From Apium graveolens (taxonomy: Eukaryota; Streptophyta; Magnoliopsida; Apiales; Apiaceae): a stretch of 64,000 nucleotides of DNA. This document shows, piece after piece, positions 22,850 to 33,783 of the stretch. The DNA lies in NCBI RefSeq assembly GCF_009905375.1, contig NC_133653.1, positions 61,073,956 through 61,137,955 on the forward strand. Direction: 5' to 3'. The notes below the pieces were generated by a model, which was not told the DNA's origin, did no database searches, and saw only the letters and a list, made by a program, of their open reading frames with translations. The translations under genes were made by a program, and so were the position numbers. Within the stretch, counting starts at the first letter, position 1; every line of letters begins with the position of its first letter.

Positions 22850-23550
22850 TTAGCTTTCTTCTTCTGTTTCTTAGGTCTTAACTCATTTGACTTAGGAATT
22901 TCAGATTATTCCTTAGTCATTTGGGTTGGGCCTTTGAAACCATTTAATGCAACAGAATTATCATGCATATTATGGCTAACAGGAAATGGCATGCTTGGTG
23001 TAAACATGTTATTCCAGTAAGGCATGCTAAATGGCATTTGAGGCATACTGTATGCAACATAATATGGATTAGGTGCAAATGGCATATTAGCAAACTGTGC
23101 ATTCATATTCTGTGTAGGCATAGCATTAACAGGCATGGGAGGCATGGCATTTATGTTATCACTTAGCTTAGTAGTAGGAAGTGCATAATGCATGGAATTA
23201 AGCATATTGATAATATCAGTGTCATTGTGTGGTGAAGTTACATTATCATCGGGAAATTTGAAACATGCTTTTATCACATCACTATTGATATAGAACTCAT
23301 TACCTTTGATAGTTAGAGTGATGGTTTTGTCAGTAGAGTTGTAGATTGCAGTGGTCCACATCTCTTCAACAACTTCACAGAAAATTGTGGGTGATTCAAG
23401 CATGGCATAACTTAACTTGCAGTTCTTCACGAAGTCCATCATCTTGTGATAGTCTTCTGATTGCTGAATACCCTTATTGACCAAAGCAGTGAAGTTGTTC
23501 TTCTCATAAATGAACCCAGTCTGAGACATAATCTTTACTATGGGTGCCAT
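22850..23550 (-). pseudogene. Chimeric frame: accessory-ORF N-terminus fused to gag C-terminal segment
   Basis: An open frame of 214 codons (22906-23550) begins like the B accessory ORF (MAPIVKIMSQTGFIYEKNN) and follows that domain for about 130 residues to LPTTKLSD. It then passes without interruption into the Met/Pro/Asn-rich tail of B gag (INAMPPMPVNAMPTQN onward). The DNA junction is near 23157: left of it the sequence matches 27425-27775, right of it 18540-18927. Only one base is ambiguous at the joint, so this looks like end joining. The fusion is in frame and lacks the gag capsid and knuckles and the accessory C-terminus. Expression is unknown. Confidence 0.8.
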
Positions 23551-24073
23551 TGTTAGAGAATGGAAGCTTAAAGAGAAAGAGAATATTTGCTTGAGAGAGA
23601 ATGAAATAAAAGCAGTTGAATTTGAGAATGATAAAAGAAAATAATTGGAATGAAATAAGCTTTTATACTATCTCAAAAACAACGGATGAAAATAATAAAG
23701 AAAAGTAAATTACCCAAAAGAAATTGCCTAAAATAGCCGTTTTTTTAAAAATAAACTGTAAAAATTCCACCCATTATCTGTCGTGTAATGCTTACAAACT
23801 GTAAGTATACTCGATGGATAATGTTCAGGGAATTAACGGTTAAGATTTAAACAATTCGACGGATGAGGATAAACTGTTATCCGTCGAGTTTTAAAAGATT
23901 CCATAAAAGTAGTTGATTTTTATTTGCAAATAGTATATCGACGGATGACTCAACTCGATGGATAATGGTCATCCGTCGAGATGCAAATTTTGACTTAGCC
24001 AAAATTTCATCCATGACTAAAAATCAGCTAAATTTCTGGCTATATTTTAACTTGCAAAATAACTCAGATAAAT
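23551..24073 (-). promoter_or_regulatory. Pol to accessory-ORF spacer of B, right copy, with two hairpins
   Basis: Equivalent to 18928-19449. Here both inverted pairs are perfect: TCGACGGAT at 23856-23864 with ATCCGTCGA at 23879-23887 (14-base loop), and TCGACGGATGAC at 23938-23949 with its complement at 23968-23979 (18-base loop). Survival of the 12-bp stem in both diverged copies is notable. Confidence 0.55.
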
Positions 24074-25600
24074 TCAAGAGTAATTAAGCATACCTAACTC
24101 ACTTACCAACCTTGAAAAGGTGGATTCATTCAGTGGTTTGGTAAAGATATCTGCAAGTTGCTTCTCACTTAGAACAAAATGTAACTCTACAGTACCATTC
24201 ATTACATGTTCCCGTATGAAATGGTACTTGATATCTTTGTGCTTTGTCCTTGAATGTTGCACTAAATTTTCAGTGATGGCAATTGCACTTGTGTTATCAC
24301 AGAAAATAGGAATCCTTTCAACTTGCAAACCATAGTCTAGCAATTGATTTTTCATCCATAAAATCTGTGCACAGCAACTACCAGCAGCAATATATTCAGC
24401 TTCAGCTGTAGAAGTAGAAACTGAATTTTGCTTTTTACTGAACCAGGACACAAGCTTGTTTCCTAGAAATTGACAAGTTCATGTTGTGCTCTTTCTGTCA
24501 ATTCTACAACCTGCATAATCTGCATCTGAATAACCAGTTAGATCAAAACCAGAATCTCTAGGATACCAAATGCCAAGTTTTCGTGTTCCCTTGAGATATC
24601 TGAAAATTCTCTTAATAACTATCAAGTGAGATTCTCTAGGATCAGCCTGAAATCTTGCACATAAACATGTAGCAAACATTATATCTAGCCTACTAGCTGT
24701 TAAGTACAGAAGTGAGCTAACCATGCTTCTATAGCTTGAAATATCCACAGACTTTTCAGTAGTGTTTAATTCAAGCTTAGTTGCAGTGGCCATGGGAGTT
24801 TCTGCAGATGTGCAATCCATTAGATCAAACTTCTTTAAAAGATCAAAAATATATTTAGTTTGACTAATGAATATTCCATCACTAACTTGCTTAACTTGTA
24901 AACCAAGAAAGTAAGTTAGTTATCCCATCATACTCATTTCATACTTACTTTGCATCAGTTTGGCAAACTTTTTACAAAGTTTCTCATCTGTAGAGCCAAA
25001 AATAATATCATCTACATAAATTTGAACAAGTATGCTAGAGCCATTGACATTTCTAAAAATAAAGTTTTATCTACAGTACCTCTTGTGAAGTGATTTTCCA
25101 AAAGGAACTTTGATAAAGTATCATACCAGGCTCTAGGTGCTTGCTTCAGTCCATAAAGTGCTTTCAGTAGATAATAGACATACTCTGGAAAATTTCGATC
25201 TTCAAAGCCAGGAGGTTGACTAACATACACTTCTTCCTCCAAATCTCCATTCAGAAAGGCACTTTTGACATCCATTTGATAGACCTTGAAATTGGCATGG
25301 GCTGCATAGGCTAAGAAGATTCTGATGGCTTCAAGTCTTGCAACAGGAGCAAATGTTTCATCAAAATCTATTCCTTCTTGCTGGCAATAGCCTTTAGCAA
25401 CCAATCTACCTTTGTTCCTTACTACTATGCCATTTTCATCCATCTTGTTTCTGAATACCCATTTGGTGTCTATTGGATTCTTTCCTTTAGGCTTGGGTAC
25501 CAGCTTCCATACTTTATTCCTTTCAAATTAGTTTAGCTCCTCCTGCATAACTAAAATCCAATCAGGATCTAACAAGGCTTCTTCTACCTTATTTGGTTCT
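24074..25600 (-). pseudogene. RT - RNase H, right copy of B
   Basis: RT N-terminal half at 25012-25443 ([24 protein letters not shown], shown in part; [34 protein letters not shown]), a frameshift at FLEMSMAL just before the palm, then the C-terminal RT and start of RNase H at 24479-24820 and the rest at 24074-24451 (CDNTSAIAI, KDIKYHFIREH, IFTKPLNESTF). One stop lies between 24452 and 24478 and others within 24821-25011. The catalytic YVDD is still encoded near 25010 in the shifted frame. Confidence 0.9.
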
Positions 25601-26660
25601 TCTTTTGACAGAAAGCTGTTGTATAGACATTCTTCCTGAGTTGCTCTCCTTGTTTGAACTCTAGAAGAAACATCACCAATAATCAGTTCAAAGGGGTGAT
25701 CTTTTGTCCATTTCCTTGGTTGAGGTAGATTAGCTCTAGATGAAGAGACCTCATTGTTGTCTTGATGTGTGATTGAGTTTTGATTGCTAGAAACTCCCCC
25801 TGAGTTTGTGGATCTTTGATTTGAGAAAGGGGTACTTTCTATGGGTGATCTACCTTGACTTCTTGCTCCTTTAGATAACCCGACGGATGGTGAATTTTGA
25901 GTACCGACGGATGAGGCAGGTTATCTTCCGACAGATAGCACAGATTGCCTTCCAACGGATGAAGCATTATGCAACTCGACGGATGTTTAGTTTTGTGCTT
26001 CATTGGTGGTAGATTTGTCTGCATTATCCTTAGACGCTGTTTCTTGATCACTCTCATCATCACTTTCATCACTGACCATCTCAACATTGTCGAATTTGAG
26101 GCTCTCATGGTAATCTCCATCTTTCAGTCCTTCAATCTTTTTATCATCAAACACAACATGTATAGATTCCACAACAATGTTGGTTCTTAGATTGTAGACT
26201 CTATATGCTTTACCAACAGCATATCCAACAAAAATTCCTTCATCTGCTTTCGCATCAAACTTCCCATTTTGATCTGTTTGATTTCTCAGAATATAGCATT
26301 TACAGCTAAAGACATGAAGAAAGTTTAGAGTTGGCTTCTTGTTCTTGAAAAATTGATAAGGAGTCATGCATCTTGCTTGATTAATCAGAGATATGTTCAG
26401 AGTGTAGCATGCAGTGTTTACAGATTCAGCCCAGAAATATGTTGGTATTTTTTATTCTTCAAGCATTGTCCTTGCAGCTTCAATAAGTGATATGTTCTTC
26501 CTTTCCACTACTCCATTCTGTTGTGGAGTCCTTGCTACTGAGAACTCATGTAAGATTCCATTTTCCTCACAAAATGCTCTCATGACATAGTTCTTGAACT
26601 CAGTTTCATTATCACTCCTGATTCTTCTAACTTTGAAGTCAGGATGATTGTTAACTTGCC
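25601..26660 (-). pseudogene. Integrase C-terminal part and linker, right copy of B
   Basis: Holds SDNETEF-type second Asp near 26610 (normal Gly changed), VVERKNISLIEAARTM with the catalytic Glu, an in-frame stop before KIPTYFW, and VFSCKCYILRNQ to EGIFVGYAVGKAYR (25987-26367). The linker repeats the HPSG/HPSV units of the left copy, encoded by the B word at about 25877-25985, and has the CTCAGGGGGAG tract at 25795-25805. Confidence 0.87.
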
Positions 26661-27410
26661 TTATGTGATTTCACTAGCCTCATCTTTAGACTTTAAGAAA
26701 TATGTCCAAGAGAACTTTGAAAAATCATCTACAATTACTAGGCAAAATCTTTTCTTTGAAATTGACAATACATTGACTGGTCCAAATAGATCCATGTGAA
26801 GCAGTTGCAGAGGCTCTTCAATTGTTGAATCAAGTTTCTTCCTGAATGATTCTTTGATCTGCTTCCCTTTTTGGCAGGCATCACACAATCCATCCTTTGT
26901 AAACTCCACTAGAGGAATGCCTCTTACTAGTTCTTTCTTTACCAGCTCATTCATGGTCTTGAAGTTTAAATGGGATAGCTTCTTGTGCCATAGCCAACTT
27001 TCATCTTGACTTGCTTTACTGAGAAGACAAGTTAAAGAATCTGCTTTAGTTGAGTTGAAGTCAGCTAGGTACACATTTCCTCTTCTCACACCAGTGAGAA
27101 CCACTTTGTTGTTTTGATTATTAGTCACAACACAGGCTTCTTTGTTGAAGGTTACTGAGTTGCCTTTGTCACAAAGTTGGCTGATACTCAACAGATTGTG
27201 TTTGAGACCATCCACTAAGGCAACCTCTTCAATGATGACATTGTCCTTTAAAATCAAGTCATATCCCACAATATAACCTTTGCTGTCATCTCCAAAAGTA
27301 ATACTTGGGTCAGCTCTCTCCTTAAACTCTGTGAGCAGGGTAGAATCACCAGTCATGTGTCTTGAACAGCCACTATCCAAGTACCAAAGATTCTTTCTGT
27401 TTCCCTGCAC
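26661..27410 (-). pseudogene. Protease, pre-integrase and integrase N-terminus, right copy of B
   Basis: One uninterrupted 249-codon frame. Protease keeps the active DSG (LWYLDSGCSRHMTGD), then TFGDDSKGYIVGYD, GLKHNLLSISQLCDKG, the HHCC zinc site (WHKKLSHLN ... CDACQKGKQ) and the first catalytic Asp (HMDLFGPVNVLS). It breaks at SKDEASEIT, where a short deletion relative to the left copy shifts the frame. This is the best-preserved pol segment of B. Confidence 0.9.
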
Positions 27411-27424
27411 ACATCAAAATCAAA

Positions 27425-29824
27425 TCAAGTTGATTTTGGTACCCAAGTTTCCTTGGGTCCTTCCTTGTTAGCTTTCTTCTTCTGTTTCTTAGGTTTTATC
27501 TCATTTGACTTAGGAATTTCAGATTCTTCCTTAGTCAATTGGGTTGTACCTTTGAAACCACTAAATGCAACAGAATTATCATGCATGTTATGGCTAACAG
27601 GAAATGACATGCTTGGTGCAAACATGTTATTCCAGTAAGGCATGGTAAATGGCATTTGAGGCATATTGTATGCAGCATAATATGGATTAGGTGCAAATGG
27701 CATATTAGCAAACTGTACATTTATATTCTGTGTAGGCATAGCATTAACAGGCATGGGAGGCATGGTATTTATGTTGGGAAATTGAGACTGAACAGACATG
27801 GGAGTAGGCATGGCAGATTTGCAATTAACAGACAAATGATTTACACTACCACACTTGACACAGATTTTTCTAGGAGCATATTTATCAGGTGTGTAGTTAT
27901 TGTGTTTGTTAATCCCTACTTAACCAATCCTATTGTTTTTCCTTTTAGTCTCTATTTTTACATCAATTTTCTCAAGTCTGTCACTTAACTGTTTGACAGT
28001 CATGTGACCAACATTAGCCTTTTTCCCTTTCTTAGCTTGACTTGACTCTCCTGAAACAAAGTTCTTGAAAACAGACCCATACTTTTCATTTAGCTTGATT
28101 AATTTGGCTTTGCTAATGGGTTTGCTTACAGCCGACGGATGAGGATTTTCATCATTCGACGGATAACACTTTTTATTATCCGACGGATAGTCTTCATCAT
28201 CCGTCGAGTCTACATCTGTCAACAACCCATCTACCAAAATAGGTTCTAGTTTCTCTTTATTATTCTTCCAGGCTTCATCACAAAAAGACTCAATTCCTTG
28301 AACTTTGGTGATTTGAGCATGAACATCCCTGGATGTTTTCCATGCTTTAATCACCTCTTGTTCACGCTCGAGCTGCTTCTTTAAAATTTCTTCCTTTTTC
28401 AAGGACTCGGTTAATTCCTCCTTAGCAATCTTACACTCAATTTTTAGTTTCTCAAACTCAACAAACTGAGACTCAAGCACATTATTCCTCTCACTTAAAA
28501 ACAAGTTGTTTTCTTTGATTTTAGCATTTTCTTTAGTAAGGGACTTAAATGTAACACGCAAATGATACAATTCTGGAGACACGTCATTTATGGCATCATT
28601 ACACTCAGCTTTAGATAAATGTGCAAGGTTTGTAGTGATTACCTAATTGCTTGAGGAACTTGTCTCTGTTTCATCAGACTTGGCCATTAGGGCTAGATTG
28701 ACATAGCTGACATCTTCATCTTCATCCAAACCATATGCTGCCCAGTCATTCTCTTGTGTAATAAAAGCCATTTCCTTTTGTTTGAGTAGATCAAAGTATT
28801 TTTGCTTATAATCCACAGACTCAAACCTTTTCTTACTGGAATCTGACTTTCTACACTCATTTGCAAAATGCCCTGCTAAGCCACATTTGAAACATTTAAA
28901 TTTTGACTTATCCACCATGTTTCTATTTGGCTTGGCTGCTCCAAAGTTCTTCTTGAACTTGATCTTGGCAAATCTCCTTGAAAGAAATGCTAGGTGCTCA
29001 TCAATGTCCTCCATGTCATCTTGGCTCAATGATTCTTCACTTTCTGCAGCTAGCCCCTTACCCTTATTCTCACAGACCTTTGAAGTTAATTCTACAGCTT
29101 CCATCTTCACTTCCTTCTCCTTTTCCAGATCAGCAGCTAGTGCAATGGATCCTCCTTTCTTCTTTCCTCTCTCCATTCTTTCATCCTGCTCTATCTCAAG
29201 CTCATAGGTCTTCAGAATGCCATACAGTCTCTCCAAAGTAAACTCCTTATAATCTTGTGAGTTTCTCAATAAGACTGTCATTGGTTTCCATTCCTTTGGA
29301 AGAGATCTGAGAAATTTCAGATTGGAGTCTTTAGTCTGATAGACTCTTCCATGCAACTTAAGAGCATTTAGTAGTTTTTGGAATCTACTAAAAATGTCAG
29401 TGAGTGACTCACTTTCTTCATTGTGAAAATGCTCATATTACTGAATCAGGAGCTGCATTTTATTTTCTCTTACTTGCTCAGTGCCATCGCAAATTATCTG
29501 TATTGTGTCCCAAACTTCCTTGGCAATTTTACAGTTGATAATGTTATCAAACATGTCTGCATCAACTCCATTGAGCAGAATGTTCATGGCCTTTTAATCT
29601 TTCCTGACTTGTTCAATGTCATGATCAGACCATTCATGCCTTGGCTTTGGAACAGATGGCTCATTTCCTGTTGCAGCTCTCATTGGAACATGAGGGCCTC
29701 TTTCTATGCAGTCCACATAGGCCTTATCTTGAGAAAGCATGTGAAGATGCATCTTTACCTTTCAATGATGGTAATTATCTTTATCAAGAAAAGGAATCTT
29801 GACTCCAACATCTTTCTTGTTCAT
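27425..29824 (-). pseudogene. Gag of B, right copy (broken)
   Basis: Start at the ATG at 29822-29824 (MNKKDVGVKIPFLDKDNYHH), about 50 bases after the primer site. Two in-frame stops in the first third (near 29597 and 29439) interrupt it. 28643-29356 carries the LYGILKTYELEI block and the first knuckle CFKCGLAGHFANEC. 27920-28582 is a Glu/Lys-rich coiled coil with B-word units DYPSD, CYPSN and PHPSA (28133-28210). 27425-27900 has the second knuckle CVKCGSVNHLSVNC and a Met/Pro/Asn-rich tail (MPPMPVNAMPTQN). The left copy retains only the tail, inside the chimeric frame. Confidence 0.87.
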
Positions 29825-29872
29825 CTTGCTGAATTGTTTTGATCTTTAAACTCTTTGTAGATTAAGAACATC

Positions 29873-29884
29873 GCTCTGATACCA
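29873..29884 (-). other. Primer binding site of B
   Basis: The minus strand reads TGGTATCAGAGC, two bases from the LTR edge; initiator tRNA-Met type. Confidence 0.92.
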
Positions 29885-29886
29885 AT

Positions 29887-30910
29887 TGTTAGTCCCTTAA
29901 CAATATAGCAAGAATTACAGAAGGGGGGTTGAATGAAATTCTTGAACCTTTTTATTGAAATAAAAATGTTCAACTCGATTATAGATATATTTTTTTTGAT
30001 TAGCACAATGCGGAATGTAAACTTAATTGAATCAAAACATAAGTAATTAAAAACAAGAGTCTTTAAAAACTTTCTGGTTGATTTAAACAATTCCACCAGA
30101 GATATATATTATATATCGAGAGGACTCTGTGTGCAGGAATGCTCACAGCTGCTTACAAATTGAACTACTGAGAATACAGGAAATGCTAATAATTCTGCTT
30201 ACAAATATTTCTCTGTTTTTGAGTTTCTCAGCTATCTCAGTTAGTTTTCTATTTGCTACTCTCTTGGTTTATATAATAACAAGATTACAAAGTGAAAAAG
30301 ACTGAATAAATGTAAAAACTATCAGTCTTAAGCTTTGCTGCTTTTCTTCTTCTATTACCCAGTTAATGGGCTTCCACAGTGTGTTTGTATACATCTCGAC
30401 GGCTGTGTGTCAGCTTTCACTGTTCAACTGCTGTTTGAATTCTTCATATGATCATCCGTCGACTTTCAGAACATCCGTTGATGGTTTAATTGATCATCCG
30501 TAGACTGCTATATTAAACATCCGTTGATAGTCATTTGATCATCCGTCGATGGCTTTGTTAATCATCCGTCGGTAGCTATTTTGGCACTTGACTCTATTTC
30601 ACTTATGCAGAATTACAAGACATCATTTATGTACAATTAATCAACCTATTCTGCATATCTAGTTAAAGTCAACATGACTTATATGCTACTACAGATTCTA
30701 TACAAAGGTGCATACATAACTGTGGTACAAACTTATTATTATATAAGCTACTCACTCGATGGATAATAAGTTAATCATCCGTCGGGACTATAATGAGTTA
30801 TCCGTCGGGACTATAATTCTTATCCGTCGAGTGCTACATAATTTCACTAAGTAAATTCTACTTAGATGTTTTGTTTATGTAATCATCAAGTACACAACAT
30901 ATGCACAACA
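29887..30910 (-). repeat. 5' LTR of composite B (1024 bp)
   Basis: Matches 13137-14178 end to end. B-word copies at about 30398-30572 and 30757-30833. The outer end (GCACAACA) abuts AGAAT of the gypsy LTR, the same five bases that begin the uninterrupted site at 56953-56957. Confidence 0.93.
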
Positions 30911-33769
30911 AGAATCAAACTTGAATTTGAAGGTGATGTCGACTTCGGATTTTGATGTTCTAGTAACCAAAACGATGCCCTCGATCTGTTCTTCCATAAT
31001 CCATCATCATAATCATCAAACGATAAGTAAATTTTTAATTTGTAATTTTAGGGTTTATGAGCAATTTGGGTGTTTTTGATTTACTGATTTCTGGGTTATG
31101 AAACTTGTATGAATAGTTTCCTTATCTTCTCTAGATGATTTTGCATATTTTGTGTAATTTTTCTATTGCTAAAACGGTGATTTATGTTCTTGGGTTCTTG
31201 ACCCGTTTTTGAATCGGGTTTGAGAAAATTATGGCCTTGTTGATGATTGTTGTCAAAATTTGAACCCACGAATGAATTGTGTGTGTTGAGAGTTTTAATT
31301 CCGTGTAAAAACCTCGAGTTTTTGTTTCGATTTTGGGGGGAGGTGCTCGCCGGGAGCCGCGGCTGTTGCAGCCGGAGAAGACGGTCGCAGAGCTCCGGTT
31401 TAACCGGAGTTGCTGCTACGATGTTGATTCGAGGACGAGGTTGTGGCGAATGAACTCCAGATGCGTTGTGGAATCAGTTGCAATGTTTAACCCCGAATTT
31501 GGGCTGTGGTTTGTTGCCGGAATGGAAGTCCGATGGCCGGACATTATTGCCGGAATTTGAAGCCTTCCGGTGACGTGACCCGACTCTGTTCTTCGCTGAC
31601 CCGCGTGACCCGGATTTTGACCCGGGTTTGATCCCCAAAATCCCAATTCCCTTTCTTCAAATCTGTTTCTAGATTTTCCTATTAAAAATAAATCAAAAAT
31701 CCTATTCTAATTCTAAAAATGAATATTTTTAATCCTAAAATTATTTTAAATTTGAAATTAAATCTTCATTATTTAATTAATTAATTTTAAGTGATAATTA
31801 ATTATTTAATTAATCAATTAATTTAATTATTAATTGGTTAATTGATTTAATTAATTATTAATTAATCTTAATTGATTTAATAATTAGATTTAATTATTTA
31901 TTTTGATTTAAAAATTCCGAAAAATAGTTTCGAGCTTTAAAATATTATTTTAAATTATTTTCAAGGCTCGATAATTAATATAAAATTATTTTAAAGTCAT
32001 ATTTGGGTATTCGAACCCTATTATTTAATTATAAAATGATTCGGAGACCCATTTTAATTCCGAAAAATGTTCAAAAATTCATAATAAATCAACCGTTCGT
32101 CCGTTTAATGCGAAGTGAACGCCTCTAGACTCAGAAAAATATTCCGATTTTAATAAAAACACTTTTGAAACCTAAATTCTTTGATATCAAAAGGGTGTTT
32201 GTTTTATAAATCAATTCGAGTTAGTTATTGATCGATAAAATACTCTTTTTGACCCGACTTCAATTATAGATGCATCAAGACCTATCTTTTGACGATTCAA
32301 CTTATGTGCTACATGAATTACATGATTATATGTTATATGAATAACATGATTATGTGACTTATGTATACGTGTTATGTGAATTGTGAGTGAACCTGCCTTT
32401 TAAACGTTATCTGGATGAGATGTGATCCTTATCTGTTATTATCGGGCGGGTAGACAATAGGGATAAATCTATAGACTGGACAATTATATATTGTCAGTTC
32501 ATTGAATAGTATTATTTGTGATAGATCCGCATAGTGCGAGACGTTCAAAGCCAGACAGAGATTGTAGAAGTAAAGCCTGATAGCGTATAGTAATGAAACG
32601 AGTGGATTCAGAATAAAGATAAACCTAAGGTTGTAAATGATAAGAAAGGTCAAGTAGCCTGTCAAGAGAAATACAGATGCAACAGGACTGAGTGATATGG
32701 CAGCTAATTAAAGATCAGAGGATTATCAATTGAGGCAAGTATTCCTTACTTTTCTCATAAAATACTGCAAATACTTTATTCCTATTCTAAGTTCAGAATG
32801 GTTTACTGTTTTATATTTCACTGCAATTTACTCTTAATTATGCAAGTTCCTTTCATTATTGTTCTTATGTTATCGATTGCTCTCTTGAGCAAATACCCAT
32901 TCTTTCGGGTTATTTGCGAACCCCGATTTGGGATGTTTGAGATCAAAATGATTTGACATCAAAATACTCTACGGGCTGGACGGTTATTGTGAGGACCAGT
33001 GATGAGCTAGATCATATGGGTCGGGGATGGACCGGACCCTTAGGCCATAGTTGCCTGGGTACCCCATATGTTGGTTGGGTCTATGCAGTTGGGTATAGAT
33101 CTGCATTGTATCCTGACTGATCAGCATGTTATAGTGCATATGTTGGTTTCTAGTGTCCAGTCTAATTTATTGTTGATCGCCATTAACGGCATTCCTTCTT
33201 GAATAGTTCATAATCCAGAATCAAATAAAGATTTGATTCTGAGGGATGAAACATTGAAACGTTCTCTGTTCTTTTACAGAAAAATGTGATTTATGAATAA
33301 TGGCCAATGAGGGCCGATGTTTTATTCGCTCAACTATTTAATATGTAAAGACATTTTTAAAATCATTCATCAATCGTTTCCAGGAGCTTCTTTGATCTGA
33401 TACCTGAAAACCATTTATGATACATACTGGGCATTTTTGGCTCACTCTTGCTTTGTGAACTCTTATTTCTTTCAGTATTAAATGAGGGCAAAGTGAATAA
33501 CTTTTAATAGACAGCAAAAGTGGTGAGATTCCAGCTGAAAAAATTTAGAGGAGTTAGAGTGATCCATACAAGGAAATTAGTAATGAGGTAATGAAGTTGT
33601 ATTTAGACAATGTAAATTTTAGAAGGTTAGATTCTTGTTTCATACTATAACCTGTAAGAGATCCTGAATAATGAGGGGTTATCTGTATATTTATTTTAAT
33701 ATACAGGTTTTTATTATTTAAAGTTGAGTAGTGACACTCAATCTTGACCCCGGATTTGGGGGTGTTATA
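30911..33769 (+). repeat. 5' LTR of G, first 759 bp deleted
   Basis: Aligns with 56953-59797 over its whole length with a few percent differences. It ends TGTTATA where the other copy has TGTTACA. Contains a GC-rich patch (31330-31640) with the near-palindrome CTCCGGTT-T-AACCGGAG at 31393-31409, followed by an AT-rich run of ATTAATTAATT type at about 31780-31900. Frames inside are not credible genes. Confidence 0.92.
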
Positions 33770-33771
33770 GT

Positions 33772-33783
33772 TGGTATCAGAGC
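33772..33783 (+). other. Primer binding site of G
   Basis: TGGTATCAGAGC, two bases after the LTR end, again the initiator tRNA-Met type. Confidence 0.88.

Larger units (their letters stand above)
13137..30910 (-). mobile_element. Composite Ty1-copia element of family B (two insertions fused)
   Basis: Two LTRs of about 1030 bp (13137-14178 and 29887-30910) flank a 15.7-kb interior. The interior contains the order accessory ORF - RNase H - RT - integrase - protease twice: roughly 18540-23157 and 23158-27780 are direct repeats about 4.6 kb long. Flanking bases are CTTCT on the left (family-C accessory ORF) and AGAAT on the right (gypsy LTR), so there is no shared target duplication. I infer that two B elements inserted about 0.8 kb apart were joined by a deletion, rather than one element duplicating internally. 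The SIRE-like features match those of A and C. Confidence 0.85.

Noticed and set aside
18540..27780. Internal tandem duplication within one B insertion
   Set aside because: Possible, but it would need a separate explanation for the missing target duplication, the 52-bp gap in C1/C3 and the 759-bp loss from the G LTR; two fused insertions explain all of them.
31247..31560. Overlapping plus-strand frames in the GC-rich LTR patch
   Set aside because: Long frames are expected by chance in GC-rich DNA; there is no homology and the two frames overlap.
31416..31646. 76-codon minus-strand frame in the G LTR, also open at 57462-57692
   Set aside because: It is antisense in an LTR, has no recognisable domain, and openness in both copies is expected because the LTRs are near-identical. 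The 78- and 74-codon frames at 32429-32665 and 58469-58693 are rejected for the same reason.
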